From: Axinella damicornis
Taxonomy: Eukaryota > Porifera > Demospongiae > Axinellida > Axinellidae
Assembly: GCA_963931865.1 (NCBI GenBank)
Contig: OZ007505.1
Location: 20,808,074-20,872,073 of the forward strand
DNA: 64,000 nucleotides
Direction: 5' to 3'
Part shown: in pieces, positions 12,159 through 25,483 of the stretch
Numbering within the stretch: the stretch's first letter is position 1
Layout: each line of letters begins with the position of its first letter
The notes under the pieces: model-generated
What the model was told of the DNA's origin: nothing
The model's database searches: none
Seen by the model: only the letters and a program-made list of their open reading frames with translations
Made by a program: the position numbers and the translations under genes

Positions 12159-15100
12159 TTGAAGAGAAGGCGGAAGTAGGAATTCAACACGATCAAGACT
12201 TACAGTGTCTCCACATAAGCCATTTCATCAAGGTTCCACAGTTTCACAGTCCTGTCAAAGGAACAGCTGAACAGCTCATGCGTACCCCTCTGAAACGCCA
12301 GACCCTGCATTAGCAGAGGTCAAAGTACGGTATGCGAGCTGCAGTTCATTCAGAGCAGAAGAGACTAGAACAGAGGAGCTGTAACTGTCCCAGTCTCATT
12401 CCCAAACCAAAGCAGGACATGGGAACAAGACTGTAACAGAATGACTATACTAGCCAGAAAATAAGCTACAGTGTACAAGGACAGTGATAAGCTACAGTGT
12501 ACAAGGACAGTGATAGAGTAAGCAAAATAGTAGTTACTTTTGCAGGTACGTTATAAAGACCTGAAATTGAGAAAATGAGGTACATACCTGCAATGCATGT
12601 ATTATGGATCTCTATTACTACAACCCACTCACTGCCACAGCGATCAATAACCTACTAAGATGGTGACCTACCGAGATGGTGTCTCTGTGTCCCGTGAAGG
12701 TGTGCAGGTGGACACTCGTCTCCACATCCCAGACGTGGATGACCTTATCACAGCCGCCACTCACCTGGACAAGAAACACAAGAGTGTGTAGTGGACCTTG
12801 AACTGTAGATATTCATGAGGACTCTGGTTAGTCACCCACGGTTCATCACACCATTCCCACAGTGACATACACACACCGTGGTAACCTGCTGGTATAGGGG
12901 TCAGAACATGGCCTAGCCAGGGGTGTAACTAGGATTTGAGACAGAGGAGACAAGTTCTACTAGCCTTTTGTGGGGCAAAACGTTCAACAGAAAGTACGTA
13001 TTGATTCTGTACTAATGTCTTGCCCCAGAATTTACCTGGTATCACAGGTAAATTCTGGTGTCACAGGTACTTCAACAGAGTATGGACAGAGGTCACAAAC
13101 ACGCAGCTCCTCAGCAGTCTCTTAGTTGCCATGCTAACTCAAGACATGTGGTACTGTGCTCCATAAGCTGGAAGCCTGGAACTCAACATACCCAGCCAAT
13201 ACATGCAATGTCTTATTGGCAGCCCCAAGTGTACTGACCTAAGAGATATTGATCTCCATACAAAGATACAGATCAATGGGTCAATTGGCAAGTGCATTTC
13301 CATGACACAGTGACAGAGTAGCACCCTGGATGGACCCTTGACAATCGCAACCTAGGTCCTCTAAACTTGCAATCATCAAGCATCTGGGGAAGGAGTTGAA
13401 GAACCGTGCAGCTGTCTCGAGTAAGGCCGTTCAGTTGCGTAGCAGATTTCCTGAACAGTACAATGCTGTCGATGAGTAGGCATAAAATTTAAGTTGAATT
13501 CTACTCCATATTACTGATGTCCGAAATCCATTTAAATATGAATGGCATGGTTATAGTATTCATGGCACCATGAATATGAAACTATGTCAAGAATGAAAGC
13601 AGGAGTGACAAACCGGTACGAGTCAGTATGAGTCGTCAGTCTTGTGACCTTGTAATCTTCTCTGGTAAACAGGACAGAGCCATGAGCAAATGTAAGTTCA
13701 GCTCTTTATGTGGAATTAATTTGTCACCATGGATTATGAAACTTTCCAAATGGGGACAATATTTCATATCTACTTCATCTTCAATGTAGAGTGAAGGTAT
13801 TCATGTACATCATTAGCATGTTCCAACTACCACAGCTTCCCAACAAGCCTCCCTATTCAACAAACCAAAATTGACATAAATAGCACTCCTGGTGAGCGAC
13901 AGCATCCACATAGTTATATGTACAATTAAGTACATACACATTGGATACATGTAACTACAAAGTGTTACTTCTTGTTTTCTGTATTGCATACAGAAACATG
14001 TACACTTGGCGGCACATAATGTGGTGGCCAGCTGCTCTCCGTGTGTGTGTGCTGCTGGTGACCCTGTCAGAATGTAGCGGACAAACTGTCCCATGTGCAT
14101 ACCAGCAAGAAGTGTGCGAGTGCAATGCGGGATGGGAACGGTGTGCATTTGAATTGGAGATTGAAGAACTTCAAACGTTCACCAGCTACCAACTCCGAGA
14201 CAGACGTAAGCCAGTGCGCAGTTCAGGTGGAGCGACCTACTACCTCAACAGCACAGGAGGGTATGTATCCGCCAGGTTTGGGACGGAAGAAGTAGGAAGC
14301 TGCGGTAAATTCTCAAGGTCATTCTATGAAGATACAGAATTTACAAACAACAACTGCAGCATACCCTCAACAGTTGATGGGAAATCGTTCCGATCCTTCA
14401 TAGGCGTGAATGGACGCATACCGGGACCAACTCTGATTGTGCAGGAGGGACAAACTGTGGCTGTTAACGTCATCAACCGGCTGACGAGTGAAGGGATATC
14501 TGTCCACTGGCACGGTATGCACCAAGTGAGAACCCCCTGGATGGACGGAGTTGGGCTGATCTCGCATTGCCCAATCAAAGCCGGATCTTCTTTTCGCTAC
14601 ATATTCAGAGCCACCCCGGCTGGTACACACTGGTACCACTCCCACACCGGCGCTCAGAGGACGGATGGTCTATTTGGTGCTCTGATTGTGAAGGAATCCA
14701 ACATTACCTTGATGTCTGAAAGAGATGGCTTATCTTCGTATCTAAAGAGCTTTATAGATCACCCAGAAAATCATACCCTTACATTGCTTGACTGGCAGCA
14801 GGAGTCATCTCTCGACTTGTTTGCACAGATTCATTCGACACTGGGCTTCTACACTAATAGGCCAGCTTTTGACATACCAAATGGAACATACACTCCTTAT
14901 AAGCGAACAGTGAGCCCAGATACGGTGGAGGTTGGGCCAGTACCATACTGGTCAGGTCTTATCAATGGCAGGGGAAGGCACTCACTCCCCGGGACAGCTG
15001 TCGATTACAGTAGGACTCGCCTAAGCATCTTTGATGTTGATCCTGGAGAGATCTATCGTTTTCGGCTAATTGGAGCGCAAAGCCTTTATGCCTACAAATT

Positions 15101-18100
15101 TTCCATTGACGAGCACAACCTTGAGGTGATTGCCAGTGATGGGGTGTTCATCGAACGTGTAATGGTCAACTTCATCATTGTACATTCTGGAGAACGCTAT
15201 GACTTCTTATTAGACACCAGCTTCCCTCAGCAGTCAGCAAACTACAGGATCAGAGCAGAAACTCTGGAAGTCACACGAGACCGCTCTAGCTTTTTGGGCC
15301 ACACTGCGGAAGCTATTCTCCATTACACAACTGTCAGAAGACCAGTACCCCAGGATGGCTATAGTGCAGTTAATATGTCTACTGCAACGGAGTGCATTCC
15401 TGGAAACAGATGCACAGCAATAAACTGTCCATTCGATAACTTCCCAGAAAGATTCAATATTGATTGCCGTCACCTCAACACTATGTATGCACGACAAGAA
15501 TCACCACAACTACCCCCAAGCATACAACCTGACACTACGTTATTCCTAAACTTTGGGTTTGAGGGAGACAGATCGACCAGTGCCATTAATGGCCGGAACT
15601 TCATACTCCCCACTGCACCTTACCAAACATACACCGGTCAGTACGAGAGGGACGTGGCTGACACGGACACCCCAACGTGCCAAAACTGTCAACTGGAAGA
15701 CAGTGAAGGCCGACCCTCACCGTCAGAAGGCTGTACGTGCATCCATACAAAATCCATAGCAACTGGGTTGAGTTACAGCACAGTCGAATCACAACAGCCG
15801 TCTATTATGATGGTCCTGAGTGCAGTAGGAAGCGATACTGCGGGAAATAGGAACTTCTCCCACCCCATACACCTTCACGGACATAGTTTTTACGTAGTCC
15901 ATATTGGGCATGGCACTTATGATCAAAGTGGAATCTTAACTAATAGTTCCGGCGATGTCGTGTGTGATGATTTCCTATGTGCAACACCTCACTGGCAAGG
16001 AGGAAGCCAACCTGAAGTCCTGCGGTAATACTCAGACAATGGAATCACGTTCTCCAATAAAACAATTCGCAAGGATACCGTCATCGTACCAGCGGGAGGC
16101 TACGTTGTCATAGCATTTCGTGCCAACAATCCCGGCTACTGGTTCCTACACTGCCACATTGAATCTCACCAGCTGGAGGGAATGGCCGTACTGATACGAG
16201 AGTACCCTGACAGTGAACACAACCCCCCACCTGATGGCATAAACGAATGCACAAACTTCGAATGGACTTTTGATGAATTCGATGCTAAAGTCGGTGGTAC
16301 CACTGCTACTCCAACAACAACGTTACTCACTACATTGACAGCTATTTTCTCTACAGTGTTGGTCACAGCTTACTAGTTATAGTGTGGCTTAGCCTCGTTC
16401 CCAGGCGCTCGAGCGCCTGGGAAGGAGGCTAGGCTTTCATTAGTTACGTTGCAGCACATGCACCCGCAGTTAGATGATCTATGCCAGTTTACAAGTATCA
16501 CCCTTCATCAGATTACACCTCACCAGTAGGTGTAGTTGTAGAGAAACAAGGTCACCCACCGTACAAAGATTGCTGTCATGATGATGACCAACATTGTCCA
16601 ACATGAACTGAAATAAATTAGTGCATGCATGACTCACTAAACAATGACCTTACCATAAATTTCCCATCTGAGCTCACAGCAATGGCCAGCACATGACCCC
16701 TGTGTCCCACCACCCCATCCACTCCTCCCCGCCGGCCTGAGAATATCACCTCCTTACAACCTCGCTCAATGTTCCCTGAGTGTGGGTTTGTACATGCATG
16801 CAGCAGGTGTGCATGTGCATGTGTGTGTGTGTGTGTGTGCATGTGCATGTGTGTGTGTGTGTGTGTGCATGTGCATGTGTGCGTGCATGGAGGGGAATAC
16901 ACAGTATATGTGAGGTGGGAGGTCAGGAAATCATTGTGCAACAAACAAAATCATTGTGTTACAAAATCATTTAACAGCACCTTCCCAGATCCAGAACCAA
17001 CTGCAAAGAAAGCAAAAGATCTTTCTCTAAGGACTAGTGTGTATTCAAGGTATATTTATCCTTTGTGCCTGTCTGCTGCCTTTATCCCGGCTGTGTGTGC
17101 ACATGCGACGGTAGTTACAACCTCAGTACATTTGATAATGCAGCAGTCCTTGGAGCCAGAGTAGATGAACTTGTCATCAGGTGTCACGGCAACACAGGTC
17201 ACTGGCAGCTGGTGGCCTCTGAACACACGAATACTTCCTTCAGTGGGAGAGGTGTACTTGTGAGGGAGGGAGGGAGGCTCAATTACATTACATACAGATG
17301 CTTAGTTGAGAAGATTGAAACTCACTAAGTTGGCTACTTTTCTCTGCAGCTTTCCCGCCTGTTCAAGCTGCAGAAACAGGAATCAACAAGAGCATGAGCA
17401 CTCATAAGAATGTAAGTACATACACTCCGGAGATAGCAACATAGTGAACATAATAGCCTACCACGTCTTGCCTCAGTCGGTGGGCGATTGCATCATGGTC
17501 TACCTCCGATAGCTCCTGCTCTCTTTGCTCTAGAGTGTCAGCCATGCAGAGAAAGTGAAGGACATAAGGTAAGCAATAACAACGATTCCAGAAACTATAA
17601 ATGCCCAAGTTTCCTATGATGTCATTATGATGTCATGTCAGGAAAGATGTAATGTCAAGCGGAAAGCCACATCACCGATTGTGCAAACACCTTCTCTATT
17701 ATTGCAGTGGACAAAAACCTTAAGGAGGACAATAGCAAGTACGCATGCACTCCCACAGGACCCACCCTCCTCCTCCAGCTGAACCAGGTACTCCTTTGCG
17801 AGCCTCAGTCTCTTCTCTGGAGCTGTCTCCTCCTCCCCCTCCAGCTCTGAACCCTTGTCAATCAGTCTCTTGTGCAGGGGCCTCCCCGTTGTTGTGCTAC
17901 AGGGAAAATACAAGTTTCTGTAAGAACCACTGAACAGTATCCCCATTCCCAGGCCTGCACCATCTTCGGTTGCATGAAGGAAAGGAGGGAGAGCCGGGGG
18001 ATGAGGCTATAGCTGGGCAGTGGTTCACATGATGCTCTTTTTCGGTGGCACTAGCTAGTGAACACGCTAGGTGTCTACACACATATACACTTACTCCTCA

Positions 18101-18343
18101 ACATCCGAGTCACTTGCAATCTCTTCATCCAGTGAAGGAGGCTTCTTCCGTGACTTCTGAGGTGTCTTCAGCCTCACCTTGCCTTTCTGAAGACAATTCC
18201 ATGCAGGCATTGCTTATGATTCGCAGTATCTAAACTAACACACTCTGGAGTGGATTACACCATACCTTTCTCTCTCCCTGAATCTTTCCTTTCCTTTTCC
18301 CATCCTTCCCCGAGCGACTCGCTGGTAGGAAAAAGCTAGACAT
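8042..18343 (-). CDS. RRP9: U3 snoRNP-associated WD-repeat protein RRP9 (U3-55K)
   Basis: Fourteen exons on the minus strand give 472 residues, close to the human protein. From 5' to 3' they are 18343-18266, 18186-18095, 17896-17766, 17529-17462, 17367-17326, 17256-17130, 16775-16654, 12764-12672, 12304-12204, 11705-11571, 11448-11386, 11156-11020, 9167-9088 and 8191-8042; all joins keep frame. The lysine-rich N-terminus is followed by the family signature around EKRLRLAKEYLVQLEEE, an R-x-x-L-x-x-DV segment and LEQAGKL, then WD repeats with recognisable units such as VFRGHQLPVTCVAVTPDD, LHTFTGHRD, GTHELFSCSFDRTVKLWN and CVKLINEEHFISGSQDG, and a basic tail after LGRWW. RRP9 binds U3 snoRNA box B/C in the nucleolus and is needed for early 18S rRNA processing. 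The intron 16653-12765 contains another gene on the opposite strand. The promoter is shared with SEC13. Confidence 0.95.
8590..8830. repeat. Degenerate tandem repeat in the last RRP9 intron
   Basis: Units of roughly 25-30 bp built on 'gattgcgtccgcttc' and 'gctgctgctcc' repeat about eight times with variation. The long alanine- or serine-rich open frames here are by-products of the repeat. Confidence 0.7.
10682..10807. mobile_element. Miniature inverted-repeat element with TTAA target duplication, internally duplicated
   Basis: A 126-bp palindrome with ends GGTGGCAGATACCCC is flanked by TTAA (10678-10681 and 10808-10811). The central block acgtcgggggcccccgacgt followed by ttaaaggtaacctaacgt occurs twice in tandem. 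It shares inner sequence (ggta-cctaacg) and design with the element at 7443-7528, so the two are members of one non-autonomous family. Confidence 0.8.
11494..12160. repeat. Homopolymer and purine-rich tracts in RRP9 introns
   Basis: A pure C run of about 46 bases followed by (CA)n (11494-11563) ends at the donor side of RRP9 exon 11705-11571. Beyond that exon, 11720-12160 is almost all purines on the + strand, with a variable ggtgggtggagg repeat and a G run near 12124-12158. These are candidate G-quadruplex or triplex regions and likely assembly trouble spots. Confidence 0.75.
14019..16376 (+). pseudogene. Laccase-type multicopper oxidase with one in-frame stop; intronless, nested in RRP9
   Basis: One uninterrupted frame encodes a secreted laccase-like multicopper oxidase, except for a TAA at 16026-16028; the same frame then continues to the TAG at 16374-16376 (785 codons if read through, 669 to the first stop). 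The start at 14019 gives a hydrophobic signal peptide; an upstream in-frame ATG at 13998 is possible. Copper motifs are in order: HWHG (about 14504), HWYHSH (about 14628), HPIHLHGHSF (about 15861) and, after the stop, HCHIESHQLEGM (about 16149), which supplies the type 1 cysteine and histidine and the trinuclear-site histidines. A cysteine-rich N-terminal segment precedes the cupredoxin domains and a hydrophobic C-terminus suggests a GPI anchor. Truncation at the TAA would remove the last copper site and kill activity. It could be a recent pseudogene, a null allele, a base error, or use readthrough. The gene lies wholly inside an intron of RRP9 on the opposite strand. Confidence 0.85.
16391..16432. 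repeat. Short hairpin element, nearly perfect
   Basis: tagcctcgttcccaggcg is followed after a minimal loop by cgcctgggaaggaggcta, 15 bp after the oxidase stop codon. Compact member of the dispersed hairpin family. Confidence 0.8.
16800..16890. repeat. (TG)n-rich microsatellite with ATGTGCATG interruptions
   Basis: Blocks of (TG)n separated by catgtgcatg, lying 25-115 bases upstream (minus sense) of RRP9 exon 16775-16654, where the minus strand reads (CA)n. Confidence 0.8.
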
Positions 18344-18620
18344 AATTTTTCAGTGTGTTTACTTATTTGGTACCACGTGGAACCACGTGGGTTTGCGCAG
18401 GCGCGAACACGTCACTCATATTTGCGTCGTACCTACCGGTCCGCGGTAGTCTTGTCCTGCAGCCACCAGAGACACCGAGTTCGAGTGCTGACTGTACACA
18501 GGAACGCAGTGAGGGAAGATTGAGGTGCAGCAAAACAAGACGACACTTGATCGATTCCTCTTAAGATTTTGATCAAAGCTCCACCTCGTCGCTGCAAAAG
18601 AGATCTATTTAAGGCGCACC
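18344..18620. promoter_or_regulatory. Shared divergent promoter of RRP9 and SEC13
   Basis: The two start codons are 277 bp apart on opposite strands. Inside lie two perfect E-boxes, CACGTG, spaced 10 bp apart (18373-18378 and 18383-18388), and 6 bp later TGCGCAGGCGCG (about 18394-18405), a good match to the NRF1 site. CACGTG binds MYC/MAX and USF-type factors that drive ribosome-biogenesis genes in animals. Use of the sites is inference; the motifs are visible. Confidence 0.65.
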
Positions 18621-22487
<3,867 letters not shown>

Positions 22488-23454
22488 CACGCACACAGCC
22501 ATATAGCCATTGCTACATAGGAATCTTATTAGGATCACTTTCTCACCAGTAATACTAGTGTTTCTGAGTTGAATACACGACGATTTTTGCTACAGCCTCA
22601 TGCTATTATTAATGCTTGAAGATACTGCTATCCTCCCACAAATATCTTACAAGCATGCAAATCAACATGGGAATAAGGGTAGTCAACTGTAGTAACCAAA
22701 TAGTTTTATACAATACAAGTTGGTTTAGATTGAGTACACTATTGAACAATGAAATGCTTATCTCACGTTGCGTGGGCGGATCACACGTGCCGGTAGTCAC
22801 TGTATACGCGCTACAGCAACAGGGGCAATGTATTTCCCTTTGATGTTTGATAACGGACCGGCATGACAGTCGACCAGGGCATGTATATCCCTTTGATGTT
22901 TGATACATGCCCTGGGAAGCCCCACTGTTCACGGTTTGTTCAACCGCTTGGTAGTAGCATAATGTGAACGTCAAAAGTCACTGTATTTCACACAGATCAA
23001 GGGAGAATGTGTCTGTAGTCTAGTTGAGAAGTAGCAAGGTATTCGCGCGTAAGCGCTATGGGTCTATGCGATAGATGGACGGTCGGCACAGAGCTTTCGG
23101 CTACTTTCGCTTTGCTTCATGCTGTAAGCACACTCTCGCGCGGCCAGAACCAACCACGGAGACCAGAAACTAACGGAGTTAGATCCTTACAGCTCACCTC
23201 ACGTTCAGTCATTTTGTCTTCAGTCCCTTTGCATTTACGGGAGCACTAGGCTTCTCTCTTCGCTTTCCTTCTACGGTTTAAACCGCTTTGACTAACATCG
23301 AAGACGGCCCTTCTTCGTAATTCCAACGTGGGAGTCGTCCTGTTTTCGAAATCACTCGCTGTCACGCCATCCGTCACTGAATATAGGCCCAATACTCCTC
23401 GAGAATCGCGCAAACAACTAGCTACTTGCTTCTCAACGACGACATCAACTACTA

Positions 23455-23723
23455 CAAGTAATAAAAAACATTAAAAATGTATCAGGATGTAGGGATACCA
23501 GAACGGCAAAAAGTAAGGAAACAAGAGGGATGATCGAACATAACAGTGAAGTATACAATCACCCCTACAGAGATCTTCTTCCTTATACATGTACAATGAA
23601 AAAAGATATGTAGGGGTGATTGTATACTTCACTGTTATGTTCGATCATCCCTCTTGTTTCCTTACTTTTTGCCGTTCTGGTATCCCTACATCCTGATACA
23701 TTTTTAATGTTTTTTATTACTTG
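23455..23723. mobile_element. Near-perfect 115-bp inverted repeat (MITE-like)
   Basis: Arms 23455-23570 and 23609-23723 look identical over their full length and enclose a loop of about 38 bases. The ends read caagtaataaaaaacatt and its complement. The lack of visible arm divergence implies a recent origin. Confidence 0.85.
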
Positions 23724-24662
23724 TTTATGTAATTTTTTGGGGGCAGCAGGCGCATGTTTGAGCTGAAGTTTGCTGCAGAAGTCAGTGACCTCACAGGCAC
23801 CTGGGCAGTAGGTGTCCTTGCCTTGGTATGTGGACAATATTACTCAGGTATTACACTTCCAGCATTGGCTGAAGAATCAGGCCCGGGCATCTCAAGTCAA
23901 CTGTTCCCTAGATGGATGACAAAGCCACTGAGTTCTCCCTGTCTGAAGACCATGGCATAGGCAGTTTATAGTAGGGACATTCATATGGGTGTTGAGAGTT
24001 GAGATAGGCATTCACCCTGCTCACAGAATACAGTATAGGTAGCAATATAAGCTTAGCTAAATCATGCGTACAGGGACTAACCTCAGAAGAGTGCCTCGTT
24101 TGACAACACATCGTATCTTCCCCACTGTTTCTAATTCAGCGATCTTGGGTAATAATTACGTATCGTTGCTAAGTGCTCGTTAAAGTGCGCGCGCATGCGT
24201 ACAAACGTGAAAATGGCGTGACAAACGAAGCCATAGTTATTGAGTGGGCAGCTGCAGCCGCTTGGTGAAGACTTGGAGGTAGCGAAAAAGCGATGGGACG
24301 TTGCACTGCTCGGTTGAAAATGCTGCTGTTTCGTGCGAAAACCATCGTGACAGATTGAGGCAACGTTGAGCTAAGTTGTCTGAAGAAGAAAGAAAGAAAG
24401 AAAAACAATTTGCCCGTTTTGCGAGTACCTGGTGAGGTACTTTCGCGACGGTTTTTCGCGATGCGAGGAGTCTTGTTGGTCATGAAAACACTCGAAGATG
24501 AACGGTATGTGGTTATAAAGGCTTATAAGTGTACCGTTTCTGAGATTTGGAGAGATTTTTTTGTATTGGCATGTATTGCGTGTACGTCGTATCCCTACAT
24601 ACAGAGTCTACCGACTCTGTGATACAGCCAGCTAGCTATAGCACACACACTGAACTGAAGCC

Positions 24663-25191
24663 GGCTACGTCATACTGCAGCACGGTTGCTACGGAGTCTC
24701 CTTGGTAACTGCTTGCGTCACACTGCAGCACGGTTTAGTCTGGCTAGCCTAGGCCTGTCCACATTATTCGAGAATAATTTTGGGAATAATAGGTACCAAC
24801 TTGAATAAGAGAATATTCCAGCCTAATAGGGCTTCAAATCCTTACAAAGGTCAAGAACTTTACAGAACTCCTTCACTCAACGACAATCCTCTTCACTTGA
24901 GGACTATATTGAAACCTCGATTATGTTGCAATACAATCGTTGATTGTTTTTGAAGTCACTTGACTCACTTTCCCTAATTTTGATGGGAATAATGGGCATC
25001 TCTCTGGGAATAATGGGAATCTCTTTGGGAATATTAGGAGCATTTGGGGGGAAATTCTGAATAGAATAATAGGCAGAAAAAGTAGAATAATATGGACAGG
25101 CCTAGGCTAGCCAGACTAAACCGTGCTGCAGTGTGACGCAAGCAGTTACCAAGGAGACTCCGTAGCAACCGTGCTGCAGTATGACGTAGCC
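24663..25191. mobile_element. Inverted-repeat element with AT-rich centre
   Basis: Arms of about 115 bp start ggctacgtcatactgcagca and end in the complement. Each arm contains an internal duplication around 'gtca(t/c)actgcagcacggtt'. The centre is AT-rich with several 'gggaataatggg' units. No coding frame. Target duplication not evident. Confidence 0.8.
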
Positions 25192-25218
25192 ACAGTAAAC
25201 GTGAGATAAGCCAGTTAG

Positions 25219-25329
25219 ATCACGCCTAGTCGGGATGTATCCGGTTTACAGTCACTCGCACTCGTACTCGGGCGCTTCGCGCCCTCGTGCTCGTGACTGT
25301 AAACCGGATACATCCCTCCTAGGCGTGAT
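25219..25329. repeat. Long hairpin, 111 bp
   Basis: Arms atcacgcctag...gggatgtatccggtttacag and their complement enclose a GC-rich hairpin loop (gggcgcttcgcgccc). Confidence 0.8.
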
Positions 25330-25339
25330 ATAACTATAA

Positions 25340-25480
25340 CATACAGCTCATGTAGCTATGTAAATAATGACAAACACCCTAGTTTTATACAATACAAGTT
25401 GGTTTAGATTGAGTACACTATTGAACAATGAAATGCATACAGCTCATGTAGCTATGTAAATAATGACAAACACCCTAGTT
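25340..25480. repeat. Direct duplication next to the TRIM-NHL stop codon
   Basis: The segment starting catacagctcatgtagctat is present at about 25341-25385 and again at 25435-25480. The spacer between them ('ttttatacaatacaagttgg...' to 'gaaatgc') is also found at 22702-22757, 2.7 kb away. Confidence 0.8.
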
Positions 25481-25483
25481 CTT

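Larger units (their letters stand above)
22488..25483. other. Repeat-rich gap between convergent SEC13 and TRIM-NHL genes
   Basis: No convincing gene. It contains a perfect short hairpin at 22874-22915, and long inverted repeats at 23455-23723, 24663-25191 and 25219-25329 (listed separately). The GC-rich, CpG-containing stretch 24180-24480 has an open frame on the minus strand without recognisable domains; I do not call it. Confidence 0.6.

Noticed and set aside
16026..16075. A tiny intron starting at GTAATA that would remove the stop
   Set aside because: Removing GTAATA... to the next usable AG (about 49 bp) shifts the frame and is shorter than any other intron seen here.
16182..16376. C-terminal oxidase frame as a separate small gene
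   Set aside because: It is in the same frame as the upstream oxidase and carries its last copper motif, so it belongs to one interrupted gene.
24169..24483. 104-residue minus-strand frame in a GC-rich stretch
   Set aside because: No domain, no splice partners, and composition typical of the surrounding CpG-containing DNA.
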